Source: Leptospira sp. WS58.C1
GTDB lineage: Bacteria; Spirochaetota; Leptospiria; Leptospirales; Leptospiraceae
Assembly: GCF_040833995.1 (NCBI RefSeq)
Contig: NZ_CP162137.1
Span: forward strand, 2,094,501 to 2,158,500
DNA: 64,000 nucleotides
Direction: 5' to 3'
Within the stretch, counting starts at the first letter, position 1. Each line of letters opens with the position of its first letter. Both the position numbers and the translations under genes were made by a program. This document shows, piece by piece, positions 27,027-35,358 of the stretch. The notes under the pieces were generated by a model. The model saw nothing but the letters and a program-made list of their open reading frames with translations, ran no database searches and was not told the origin of the DNA.

Positions 27027-27929
27027 ATTTCTTCTCATCTGTTTGTAGGAGATCCTATTTACTGCGGAGTCCTGAAAATAGTTTTTGAATTCTTTCTCAT
27101 CCAGATCCGAGAGATTTTCTTTTTTGAATAGATCTCGGATCTTAAATTCATCTATCTCTGTTTTCCATCCCTTTTTACGGGCCTTGACCTGATTCCAAGG
27201 ACAGATCTCTTGGCAGATATCGCAGCCGTACACCCATCCGTACAAAGAGTCCACAGTCTCGGACCTATCTTCTATCGTTTTATAAGAAATACATTTTCGA
27301 GCATCGATTTTATACGGCTCCAATGCTTTGGTTGGACAAGAATCTAAACAGGCAGTACAAGTCCCACACCGATCCTTTGCTTTTACGGAAACAAAACGGA
27401 TCGGAAGATCCGTAAAAATTAAACTAATAAAAAAGAAGGAACCGTATTCTTCATGGATCAGGTTGGTATTTTTTCCGATCCAACCTAGGCCAGCTTCTCT
27501 TGCTAGGATCTTTTCAGGAACGGGAAGGGAATCCACTCCTTGTCGGAACTTTTGATTCGGATACTTCTTCCTTAAAAACTCCAATAAGCCGGAAGCTTTT
27601 TTTCGAAGAACGGAATGATAATCTTCTCCCATTGCATATCTGGAAAAACGGTAAGGTAGATCCAAATTCTCATATTCGGGATCATTGTATAAAGCGCCTA
27701 ACGCGATCACTGATTCAGGTTTGAACCCGAGTCCTTCCAGCTCTAGTCGAAGGTTCATGTTTTTAGGATACCAATCCATATTTCCATGACGGCCTTCCCG
27801 AACCCAATGAAGAATATTTTCTTTGTCCTCCGACGGAACAAAAGCTGGCGCTACGCCGAATAATTGGAACCCAGTCTCCTCGGCGATATCCCTTAGCTCA
27901 TCCAGAAGTTCTTTACTTTCGAGAAGCAT
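26985..27929 (-). CDS. queG: Epoxyqueuosine reductase
   Basis: Catalyses the last step of queuosine synthesis in tRNA, reducing epoxyqueuosine with cobalamin and two 4Fe-4S clusters. The proposed acid Asp is in GVDSLPVPEK; GWIGKNTNLI follows. The cluster ligands are in CGTCTACLDSCPTKAL and YGCDICQEICPW. Length 314 residues, with the short C-terminus seen in many QueG proteins. Its start is 16 bases from that of a divergent unknown gene. Confidence 0.94.
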   Translation of the reverse strand: MLLESKELLDELRDIAEETGFQLFGVAPAFVPSEDKENILHWVREGRHGNMDWYPKNMNLRLELEGLGFKPESVIALGALYNDPEYENLDLPYRFSRYAMGEDYHSVLRKKASGLLEFLRKKYPNQKFRQGVDSLPVPEKILAREAGLGWIGKNTNLIHEEYGSFFFISLIFTDLPIRFVSVKAKDRCGTCTACLDSCPTKALEPYKIDARKCISYKTIEDRSETVDSLYGWVYGCDICQEICPWNQVKARKKGWKTEIDEFKIRDLFKKENLSDLDEKEFKNYFQDSAVNRISYKQMRRNLTVWERDSSKSGR

Positions 27930-27945
27930 ATCTTATTCTTTCTTT

Positions 27946-28308
27946 ATGCAGGAAGGAGAAGAAATATCCTTATATTCTATATCCGGGGGAATTCCCCTCC
28001 AGGAACTTTTAAGCGCGGCAAAAGAAGCTGGCTTAGATCTTCCGAAAGAAAGAGCAAGACCACTAGGTAGGATCTTACTCGCAGGACTTTTAGGAGCCCT
28101 ACGAGGATTTGCGGAGAGAGGACTTTCTCCATTCTTACCTACTCATACATATATTTTTGCCGAGATCGTTTCGGATCTGACGGACGCTTATTCTATCCTA
28201 TCCCAAGAATCGGATGAAAAAATGATTTTACAAGCCGCTTGCGACTTCGGGATCAAAAAAGTATATCATCTAGAATGGAAATTATACTCTTCCAAAGATT
28301 TATTCTAA
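27946..28308 (+). CDS. Hypothetical protein
   Basis: A 120-residue protein that I do not recognise. It reads MQEGEEISLYSISGG at the start and has an Ala/Leu-rich middle (GRILLAGLLGALRGF) that may be an amphipathic or membrane-associated helix. The start ATG has no ribosome site and lies only 16 bases from the queG start, so the transcript may be leaderless or the true start may be elsewhere; the frame remains open upstream into queG antisense. It ends two bases before the convergent DUF350 gene. Confidence 0.5.
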   Translation: MQEGEEISLYSISGGIPLQELLSAAKEAGLDLPKERARPLGRILLAGLLGALRGFAERGLSPFLPTHTYIFAEIVSDLTDAYSILSQESDEKMILQAACDFGIKKVYHLEWKLYSSKDLF

Positions 28309-28310
28309 AA

Positions 28311-29234
28311 TCAAACCGCAAAAAATATAATCGCGGAGAAGGACACGAGCACCACAGCTTCCAAAAGACCTGCCCCGAAATTTTGATCCCTTTCGATTTC
28401 TTCCTTCAATGTGGAACCAGGCAGAACGACCCAGTCCGCAAAAAAATGCAAGATAGGAATAATAAGGAATGCAAGTCCCAGATCTAATAGTAACAAAATT
28501 CCGGTTTGGTACAAGGATTCGAATTCCCTAAACAATGCTCTGGTAAGTAAGATCCCGATCGCAAGTAATGCCCCGGCAAACGCAGTTCCTGCCGCCAGGT
28601 TTTGTTTTTCTTCCAACTCACTCTTAAGTTTATAAGGGACCCAAAGTTTATAATATACGGAGAATAATACCATTCCGATCTGTCCGACCGAAAAGAAGAT
28701 CACAGAAATAATGGATCCAATAATCGTTTTTTCCACTATCGGAGAAACTGCAATTCCCAACCCTTGTGGAAATACCTTCTCTCCTATATCTCCATTCAAT
28801 GCTGCTGCGATAAAAAAGGAACTAGCGATCGTTCCTCCGAATAATACGCAAGCTACCGCTATATTTCTTTTTTCGTAGATCTCTTCGATCGCGTCGATCC
28901 CGCCAAGGATCAATCCATCATTGATCTTTTGGGAAATTAGTAGCAGCACTACTCCTAAAATAGAGAAGGAAGAAACTTGAAAAAGATCTCCGATTAGGTC
29001 CCCTTTTTCTCCGGGGTGAGAAACTATGGTGATAAATAGTATAATGACCCCGATATAATAACCGGATAAACTGAGTGCAAGAGCACTATTATCGGATTTT
29101 ACTAATTCCTCGTCAAGTTTACGAGGTTCCGTCCAGTCTTTGAGTTTTTTGCCGATGTAAAAGACGAGAAAGCCTAAAACGAAAAAGGCAAAATCCTTAC
29201 CTAGTAAAGAAATATATTTCCAAACGAAATCCAT
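28311..29234 (-). CDS. Duplicated DUF350-family membrane protein
   Basis: A 307-residue inner-membrane protein with about eight hydrophobic helices. Two DUF350-like units are present, each with the pattern ALALSLSGYYIGVIILF or NLAAGTAFAGALLAIGILL, joined at about residue 150. DUF350 (YjfL) proteins have no established biochemical role. It lies thirteen bases after map on the same strand and probably belongs to the histone-map transcript. Confidence 0.8.
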   Translation of the reverse strand: MDFVWKYISLLGKDFAFFVLGFLVFYIGKKLKDWTEPRKLDEELVKSDNSALALSLSGYYIGVIILFITIVSHPGEKGDLIGDLFQVSSFSILGVVLLLISQKINDGLILGGIDAIEEIYEKRNIAVACVLFGGTIASSFFIAAALNGDIGEKVFPQGLGIAVSPIVEKTIIGSIISVIFFSVGQIGMVLFSVYYKLWVPYKLKSELEEKQNLAAGTAFAGALLAIGILLTRALFREFESLYQTGILLLLDLGLAFLIIPILHFFADWVVLPGSTLKEEIERDQNFGAGLLEAVVLVSFSAIIFFAV

Positions 29235-29247
29235 GCACGACAGATTA

Positions 29248-30003
29248 CTATGCTTGGGTTAAAATTTCATAGCCTTTTTCGGTGACTAGAATGGTGTGTT
29301 CGAACTGAGCGGACCATTTTCCGTCTTTTGTGGTCACAGTCCATCCATCCTTTTTAGAAAAAATTACTTCCCAGGTCCCTAAATTCACCATCGGTTCTAT
29401 AGTGAATGTCATTCCTGGTTCCAGTTTCGCCAGTTTACGGCCGGATCGGTAATGAGGGATTTGAGGTTCTTCATGGAAACCTCTTCCGATTCCGTGACCC
29501 ATTAGATCTTTGACGATCCCGTATCCTTTTGGGGTCAGATAATCATCGATCGCATTTGCGATATCACTTACACGATTTCCAGGTTTTACCTGTTCTATCC
29601 CCACCCACATGGCACGTTCCGCATCTTTGACTAGACGCTCCACTTCGGGAGAAGTTTTACCGCCCACAATAAAAGTACGAGAGCTATCCCCGTGATAGCC
29701 GTCCACGATAGGAGTCACATCTACGTTGACGATATCCCCTTCTTTCAGAACATCGATCGCTTTCGGGATGCCGTGGCAAACCACTTCGTTGACGGAAGTA
29801 CACACAGATTTCGGAAAACCTTTATAACCTAAAGGTGCCGATTTACCTCCATGCTTCTTCGTGAACTCTTCGCAGAGATCGTTGATCGCAAGCGTACTTA
29901 TACCAGGCTGGATGAACCCGGAGATATAGTCCAGAAGCGCGGCGGCTAATTTGCCCGCCGCCCTCATTTTCTCGATTTCAGTCTTGTTCTTGATGTAGAT
30001 CAA
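29248..30003 (-). CDS. map: Methionine aminopeptidase type I
   Basis: Removes the initiator Met from new proteins. Metal ligands are in NVDVTPIVDGYHGDSSRTF (two Asp), LMGHGIGRGFHEEPQIPHY (His), MTFTIEPM (Glu) and AQFEHTILV (Glu). Length 251 residues with no N-terminal extension, i.e. type Ia. It starts seven bases after the histone gene stop, so the two are almost certainly co-transcribed. Confidence 0.95.
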   Translation of the reverse strand: MIYIKNKTEIEKMRAAGKLAAALLDYISGFIQPGISTLAINDLCEEFTKKHGGKSAPLGYKGFPKSVCTSVNEVVCHGIPKAIDVLKEGDIVNVDVTPIVDGYHGDSSRTFIVGGKTSPEVERLVKDAERAMWVGIEQVKPGNRVSDIANAIDDYLTPKGYGIVKDLMGHGIGRGFHEEPQIPHYRSGRKLAKLEPGMTFTIEPMVNLGTWEVIFSKKDGWTVTTKDGKWSAQFEHTILVTEKGYEILTQA

Positions 30004-30010
30004 GAATGGA

Positions 30011-30202
30011 TTAGAAGTCGGTTGGTCTAACCGTAGTGCGTTTGTTCGCCTCGGTACGTTTTAAAGCATCGTCGATCAGTCCGTATAACTTTTCATTCAA
30101 GCCATCGACCGCGTCTCCGGAAGTCATAAAGCCTTTAGATTTGATGTAAGCTTTTACCTTGCTTGCGACGATGAGGGTATCCTTTTCAGCGCTTTGAGCC
30201 AT
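30011..30202 (-). CDS. Bacterial histone-fold DNA-binding protein
   Basis: A 63-residue basic protein with a single histone fold. Helix 1 is IVASKVKAYIKSKGF, the central helix DGLNEKLYGLIDDALKRTEA, and the end is NKRTTVRPTDF, which aligns position by position with the ANGRKTVMPRDL ending of the Bdellovibrio histone Bd0055 and keeps the R-x-T pair and Asp of archaeal histones. The third helix is cut short, as in other bacterial histones. I start at the ATG at 30202, with AAGAGGAAG upstream; a longer frame from 30244 adds only a lysine-rich leader. It should be a nucleoid protein. A long leader (about 240-280 bases) with hairpins precedes it. Confidence 0.85.
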   Translation of the reverse strand: MAQSAEKDTLIVASKVKAYIKSKGFMTSGDAVDGLNEKLYGLIDDALKRTEANKRTTVRPTDF

Positions 30203-30480
30203 GGAATTCTTCCTCTTAACAGTAGTTTTCTTTTTTTGTACCATACGAACGAGCTTTGGGAGCTTCTCCTTTTTCCATCCCGAGACTTATCCGGAACGTG
30301 TCAAATTTACTTTGATACGTTTCCAGACGCCCCGAAAAAAGGAATCATTTTCGGAATGCCACCCTACAATTTCAGTTTTTTATTAAAAACGAAAGGTCTC
30401 CCTATGAAATTTTTTGCATGTCGTATAATACAAGTGGGAACGAGACATATTGGGGAAAAACATTCGGGTCAAGAAAAAAA
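30203..30480 (-). promoter_or_regulatory. Long leader and candidate promoter of the histone gene
   Basis: No gene lies here. Reading the minus strand, TTGACC (30467-30472) and TATGTC (30444-30449) are 17 bases apart, a plausible sigma-70 promoter just after the coiled-coil gene stop. Two hairpins follow: CCGAAAA (30332-30338) with TTTTCGG (30348-30354), and GTGTCAAA with TTTGATAC (30298-30318, one wobble or mismatch). If this promoter is used, the leader is about 240 bases. Confidence 0.35.
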
Positions 30481-33400
30481 TCATCCCTTTTTCACCGTCT
30501 CGTTTTGAATGATCGTCTGGACTAAAGAAGTTTCGAGCCCTAATTTTTCAGCGATCGTCTCTGGTTGCCAATGGAAATTGTGAAATAAATTCAACACTGT
30601 CGCTTTCTTTCGAGCAACTAGGGGATCTTGACCTTGCATCTTACCGGATTTTCCCCCTCCGGTCTTAGACATATTGGTTTGGACCACATCCATGAATGTA
30701 GAAAGTTTTTCGAAGGTATCTTCCGCTTCGGAAAGTAGACCTTCTAAGTCGTCCTTAACGGAAAGAGCACCTTCTTTCATATCATCCAATCTTTGTTGGA
30801 GAGTGCTGATCTGTTTATGGCGCTCTCCTAGCTCGGACATCAGGTCTTCTATCTTATCGAACTTAGCTTCGACGGAGAGTATTTCTTCTTTTCTGCCCGC
30901 AAGAGTTTCCAGCCTGTCGTCTGTCTTCCGAAGAGTTTCGGCGACTTCTCTTTCTCTCGCTTCGATAACGGAGATCTCTTTTTCCATCTCGCGTATCTTT
31001 TGGGCGAGCTTGAAGGAGTTTTCCTTATGGCCTTGGCTATCTTGGTCAAGCTGTTTGATCTCTTCTCTAACGGAAACGACCCTGCCCAATCGATCTTCCA
31101 GATCTAAGAAGCGGGACTCCATTTCGAATGCCCTCTCTCCTGCTTCGACCAACTTGCGATGAGTATCGTTCCAATGAGAGGATTCTTCCATGATCCTTTC
31201 GAATTCTTCTTTTAAAACTTCCGCTTTCTCTTCTATGGAAAGAATTTCTGCACTTCTCTCCTCTGCTTGAGAAATACGGTTCTCCAGATCTTCTTGGACT
31301 TTTTTGATCCGAACTAAGTTTTGATCCAGATCCTCGTACGTTTTTTCCGTTTGGTTTGCATCTTCCAAAGCTTCTTTCATTTCGGAAACGAACTCTTCGG
31401 AACGTTCTATAATTTCTTTTACGTCTAAGAAGAGTGCGGAACGTTTTTCCGCGTCCAGGATCCTCTCAGAGATCTCGTCTACGGAAGAACGTAGTTTTTC
31501 CGCTTCTTCTTCCAATTCGGAGAAGAGAGAACGTTTTGCATCTTGGATCTCTTCTAAGTCTTTGCGAAGATCGATTTGAAGCACACGATATTCTTTCTGT
31601 GCCTTCTGGAATTCTTCTCTTCCGGTTTTTAGGAATTCTTCCGAAGATTCTTCGGTTTCTTTAAGCAGGAATTTTACCTGATTTTGGAATTCCTTCATCT
31701 GGTTTTCGCTTTCTTTGATACCGGAATCTAAAGCTTCTTCTAGATGTCGTTTTACATCCGCTAGATGTTTTGCGATCCTTTCTTCCAGCTGGCTCAGTTG
31801 GACTTGGCCTTTATCTAGAAGAGCGGATAATTGTCTATTGATCTTGGAATCGATCGTATCGTTTAGACGATCGATTTTTTCTTCCTGTCTTTCGAAGAAA
31901 TCTTGGCCGGATTCTTTCAATTTGTCCAGAACGACTCTTGCCTGTTCTCCGGCTTTTTCCAGCTGAGATTCGGTGGAAGTGCGGATCTTCTCCGCTTGCA
32001 TTTCTAAAAGTTTTTCGTTTTTGCGCAGAAGATTTTCGAATCTTTCTCCCGCAGCGGAATATTCTACTTTTACGTTTTCGACACTTGTGATCGCTTCCGC
32101 TTTTAAGTCTTTGAAACGAGAAACAAGTTCGTCTCTAACTTCATCTCCCTCTTTTTGGAAGTTCGTCTTGTATTTGGATACGAATTCTTCGATCTTATCC
32201 TTTTGTTCCGCATAAGATTTGGAAAATTCTTCCAGATATTCCGCACCTTTAAAATGGATCTGGCCCAATCTTTCTTCCAATCCACGGATCGCGTCCATGG
32301 TATGGTTTTTCTGGGACTGGACTTCTTCTTCCCAAGAACGGGAGAAGTGTTCGAATCTTCTGTCCATTTTGCGGAATTCGTCTTCGATTGAGAGACCGAT
32401 CTCGCTTACCTTGGATTCTGCTTCGGCTAAAATATCTCCTGCGGTTCCTTCGAGAGCTTCCCGGATATCTTTTACATACGAATCCATTTCTTTCATCCGA
32501 GAAGAAACCTGGACGTCGAAAATTTTTACATTTTCTCTAATGGAATCCCATTCCGAACGGAAACGTTCCGAATGAGAAGCGTGTAATGCGCTTACTTCTT
32601 CCTCTAAAGAACCTTTTAATTCTTTTACGGAAACTTCTATCTCTTTCATTCGATTAGAGATTTGTGAGGAATATTCCTTAACGTTTTCCTTAATTGTTTC
32701 CCAATCCGCACGGAATTTTTCCGCCTGAGAGGCTTGCAGTACTTTTAGTTCTTCTTCCAAAGATTCTCTAACTTGGTCCAGTTTAAGTTTGGACTTTCTT
32801 TCCTCTTCGGAACGAGAAGATTCTAACGCGGAATGAAATTCTTTCAGTCCGGAAAGGATCTCTTTTCTTAGATCTTCCGCTTCTATTCGGAGACTGCTGG
32901 AAATACGATTGAATTCATCCTCGAAAGAATCGATCTGACGCATCAGATCCGCTTTGCGAGAATCGGCCTGCTTGAGTAGTTTGTTTTCCGCTTCCAGATA
33001 TTTTTCTTGGAAGATATTGATGGAGTCGTTGATCCCTTCCGCTTGTCGTCTTGTCTCGTTTAAGATCTCGTCGCGACGTGTCAGAGTTTCCAGGCTCATT
33101 CCTTCTATTTCTTTACGAATGGCCTCGATCTCAATCCGGACTCCGTTTAAGAATGCTTCTTTAGAGTGAACTACTTGTTCTAATACTTGATCGTATTTTT
33201 GGCGAATGACTGATTCGTTACGAGAGAAGGTTTCCTCTAACTTACGATCCGCAAGCTCGGCCTTCTCATCCACTCTGGTCTCTAATCGATCTATTTTTTC
33301 GGAAACGGATAAAAATGCGGTCTGCATACGATCCGTCCTGGCATCCAAGTCTTCTTCTTTTACTTTTACGGATTCCAGAAGAGACTGCACTTCTTCGCGG

Positions 33401-34062
33401 GCGTTATCCACCTTGCCTACGGTTTCATGGTATAATGATTTGGTTTGGGCTTCTAATCTTTGTCGGAACGCTTCTCCCAATTCTTCCAAACCCGATTCGA
33501 TACGATCCGCTTTTACTTCTAAAAGACCTTCCAGCTCCACAATTTTGGAAGCGAGTGACTGCAAAATATCGTCCGAACGGAAATTTAATTTTTCTTGGAA
33601 TGCTTCGAGTAAAACTTCTGCCTCGGAACGAAGTTCTTGGATCCGATTTCCGATCCCGTACACTTCTTTTTTGCCCATTTCCAGTCTTTGTAATCCGTCT
33701 TGGATGGACTGGGATTCTTGGCGAATATCGGAAGAAAGATGGACCACTTCTTTCAGATCTAAAGTGACTGCGTTTAAAAAATCCCGATTGGAACGGATAG
33801 TTTCCAATAATTGTTTGGATTCTTCGTTGAGGCCTTTTACTTCTTCCGCTAGTTTTCTGGTCTGCTTTAAACTGATCTCCAGTTCTATTCCGGAATCCTT
33901 TACGGATTGGATTTTTTCCAGGGCAATCTCTTGTAATTCTTCCTGGAGTTTGCCAGTGTATCTTTTGATCTGGCTGAGCTTATAATTCGACTTGTCCATC
34001 CTACGAAGGAGGATAGTAATGCCTACACTGGCTAAAAAGGGTAAAAGTAGTTCTAGGCCCAT
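30481..34062 (-). CDS. SpiroCoCo-type giant coiled-coil protein
   Basis: A 1193-residue protein with an N-terminal hydrophobic segment (residues 2-19, GLELLLPFLASVGITILL) followed by about 1100 residues of heptad-rich, highly charged coiled coil. Two adjacent repeats of about 60 residues can be seen: EKFRADWETIKENVKEYSSQ and ERFRSEWDSIRENVKIFDVQ. The last 50 residues are globular and look like a small helix-turn-helix (ARKKATVLNLFHNFHW then PETIAEKLGLETSLVQTIIQ). The layout matches the spirochaete-specific SpiroCoCo family. It could be a membrane-anchored cytoskeletal or chromosome-tethering protein; function is not known. Confidence 0.75.
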   Translation of the reverse strand: MGLELLLPFLASVGITILLRRMDKSNYKLSQIKRYTGKLQEELQEIALEKIQSVKDSGIELEISLKQTRKLAEEVKGLNEESKQLLETIRSNRDFLNAVTLDLKEVVHLSSDIRQESQSIQDGLQRLEMGKKEVYGIGNRIQELRSEAEVLLEAFQEKLNFRSDDILQSLASKIVELEGLLEVKADRIESGLEELGEAFRQRLEAQTKSLYHETVGKVDNAREEVQSLLESVKVKEEDLDARTDRMQTAFLSVSEKIDRLETRVDEKAELADRKLEETFSRNESVIRQKYDQVLEQVVHSKEAFLNGVRIEIEAIRKEIEGMSLETLTRRDEILNETRRQAEGINDSINIFQEKYLEAENKLLKQADSRKADLMRQIDSFEDEFNRISSSLRIEAEDLRKEILSGLKEFHSALESSRSEEERKSKLKLDQVRESLEEELKVLQASQAEKFRADWETIKENVKEYSSQISNRMKEIEVSVKELKGSLEEEVSALHASHSERFRSEWDSIRENVKIFDVQVSSRMKEMDSYVKDIREALEGTAGDILAEAESKVSEIGLSIEDEFRKMDRRFEHFSRSWEEEVQSQKNHTMDAIRGLEERLGQIHFKGAEYLEEFSKSYAEQKDKIEEFVSKYKTNFQKEGDEVRDELVSRFKDLKAEAITSVENVKVEYSAAGERFENLLRKNEKLLEMQAEKIRTSTESQLEKAGEQARVVLDKLKESGQDFFERQEEKIDRLNDTIDSKINRQLSALLDKGQVQLSQLEERIAKHLADVKRHLEEALDSGIKESENQMKEFQNQVKFLLKETEESSEEFLKTGREEFQKAQKEYRVLQIDLRKDLEEIQDAKRSLFSELEEEAEKLRSSVDEISERILDAEKRSALFLDVKEIIERSEEFVSEMKEALEDANQTEKTYEDLDQNLVRIKKVQEDLENRISQAEERSAEILSIEEKAEVLKEEFERIMEESSHWNDTHRKLVEAGERAFEMESRFLDLEDRLGRVVSVREEIKQLDQDSQGHKENSFKLAQKIREMEKEISVIEAREREVAETLRKTDDRLETLAGRKEEILSVEAKFDKIEDLMSELGERHKQISTLQQRLDDMKEGALSVKDDLEGLLSEAEDTFEKLSTFMDVVQTNMSKTGGGKSGKMQGQDPLVARKKATVLNLFHNFHWQPETIAEKLGLETSLVQTIIQNETVKKG

Positions 34063-34139
34063 ACTTAGAGTTTCACGAAGATTCTGTGAAGAAAACCCTT
34101 CAAAGAATTATGTCGCATCAAATGGATAGGAATACTCGT

Positions 34140-34907
34140 ATGCAGGGGAATAAAGCAAGAATTATTTCTCCAATCCCCAAAAAAAGGCCTTATACCGCAT
34201 TTGCAGGCATTTACGACGGGGTCATGAAACGGGCACCGTATCGAGACTGGGCTGGGATGATTTTGGAATCTTACCAGATCGGGACCCAAAAAATCCATCC
34301 CAAAATCGCCTTGGATTTAGGCTGCGGCACCTGCAAAATCTGGAAATTCTTACCTCCTTCCACCGAGCTTTGGGGGATCGATAATTCTCCTGAAATGCTT
34401 CAAATCGCCGATTCCGAGCAAATCAGAGGGGTTCGGAAATTAGGGGATCTTCTCTCCTTCCCCCCTCTTAACAAATCTTTTGATCTCGTTTTTTCCGTTC
34501 ACGACACTTTGAATTATTTCCAAAGAGAAAACGAACTCTCCCAGGTATTTACCCAAGTTTCAGCGGTCTTGGAGAAGAACGGGGTCTTCTTTTTCGATGT
34601 AAGCACTGCCGAAAATTTTCGGAAAAATTTTCAGAATAAGGTCCTACAGGAGACCCACGGGAAGACAAAACTACTCTGGAGGAACGATTTCGACCCGGAA
34701 ACTTCCGTGCTAAAAACCAGTTTGGAATTTTCAGGACCGGGAATTACAGAGTTAGAGGAACATTTTCATAGGGCCTATCCGCTTGAAACTTGGTCGAAGT
34801 TACTACAAAATTCCGGCCTGGAAATTCTTGGGATCGGCTCCGATTACGAGTCCTGGGAAATTTTACCGAAAGCGAATTACTGGAATTTTATATGCCGAAA
34901 AATGTAA
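34140..34907 (+). CDS. SAM-dependent methyltransferase (class I)
   Basis: A class I methyltransferase of about 255 residues. Motif I is ALDLGCGTCKIW, followed by GIDNSPEMLQIA and the post-I FDLVFSVHDTLNYF. The substrate is unknown. Several in-frame ATGs are possible from 34086 on; I prefer 34140 because GGATAGGA lies upstream and because it leaves 77 bases of divergent promoter space next to the coiled-coil gene (34086 leaves 23). The family-like text begins at YTAFAGIYDGVM in either case. Confidence 0.82.
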   Translation: MQGNKARIISPIPKKRPYTAFAGIYDGVMKRAPYRDWAGMILESYQIGTQKIHPKIALDLGCGTCKIWKFLPPSTELWGIDNSPEMLQIADSEQIRGVRKLGDLLSFPPLNKSFDLVFSVHDTLNYFQRENELSQVFTQVSAVLEKNGVFFFDVSTAENFRKNFQNKVLQETHGKTKLLWRNDFDPETSVLKTSLEFSGPGITELEEHFHRAYPLETWSKLLQNSGLEILGIGSDYESWEILPKANYWNFICRKM

Positions 34908-34914
34908 ACCGCTT

Positions 34915-34996
34915 GTTTGTTTAGTAAGACCGGCACTCCTCCCTCTTTTATTTGTTGGGATGACTTAGTTTTAGGAGTCTATTTCACTAAACAAAC
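34915..34996 (+). promoter_or_regulatory. Long inverted repeat in the STAS-gene leader
   Basis: GTTTGTTTAGT (34915-34925) is perfectly complementary to ACTAAACAAAC (34986-34996). Inside the 60-base loop, ACTCCT (34935-34940) pairs with AGGAGT (34973-34978). The outer arm ends six bases before the STAS ATG, and no ribosome site lies close to that ATG; the only AGGAG is 25 bases upstream, in the inner stem. A folded leader could bring it close or hide it. Confidence 0.5.
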
Positions 34997-35002
34997 TGCG
35001 CT

Positions 35003-35305
35003 ATGGCCAAATTAACGATACAAAATAAACACGGAATCGTTCGTTTCGAAAATCAACTTCTGGACGGATACGAAAAAGTTTTCGATGAAATTTCGGAACA
35101 GGCTTCTAGGGCCCATATCCAAAACCTGACCTTGGACATGACCCCGACCAAAAAAATCACTTCCAGCGGAGTCGCAAAATTACTCACTCTTAGAAACCTT
35201 TTGGATCATTTCGGAGTAAAATTAGAGGTGGTGAATTTACAACCTGCTCTAATGGATGTTCTTCGTAAATTTAAAGTGGATACAATGCTCAGAATCAGAG
35301 CATAA
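35003..35305 (+). CDS. STAS-domain protein (anti-sigma antagonist-like)
   Basis: A 100-residue single STAS domain like SpoIIAA/RsbV. The phosphorylatable-serine region is KKITSSGVAKLLTLRNLL, where relatives have D-S-S/T-G. The preceding Asp is replaced by Thr here, but the Ser-Ser-Gly is kept. Such proteins take part in partner switching with HATPase kinases, two of which occur in this window (17927-18631 and 47082-47507), though neither is adjacent. It has an unusual structured leader and precedes the ABC cluster by 53 bases. Confidence 0.82.
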   Translation: MAKLTIQNKHGIVRFENQLLDGYEKVFDEISEQASRAHIQNLTLDMTPTKKITSSGVAKLLTLRNLLDHFGVKLEVVNLQPALMDVLRKFKVDTMLRIRA

Positions 35306-35358
35306 TTTCTCCGGGAAAAGAAGTTGCATAGGCCTTAAGGCCCGAAAGAATAACTTTC

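Noticed and set aside
33206..33985. 259-codon plus-strand frame opposite the coiled-coil gene
   Set aside because: A Ser-rich antisense shadow of Glu/Lys codons; no ribosome site or recognisable domain.
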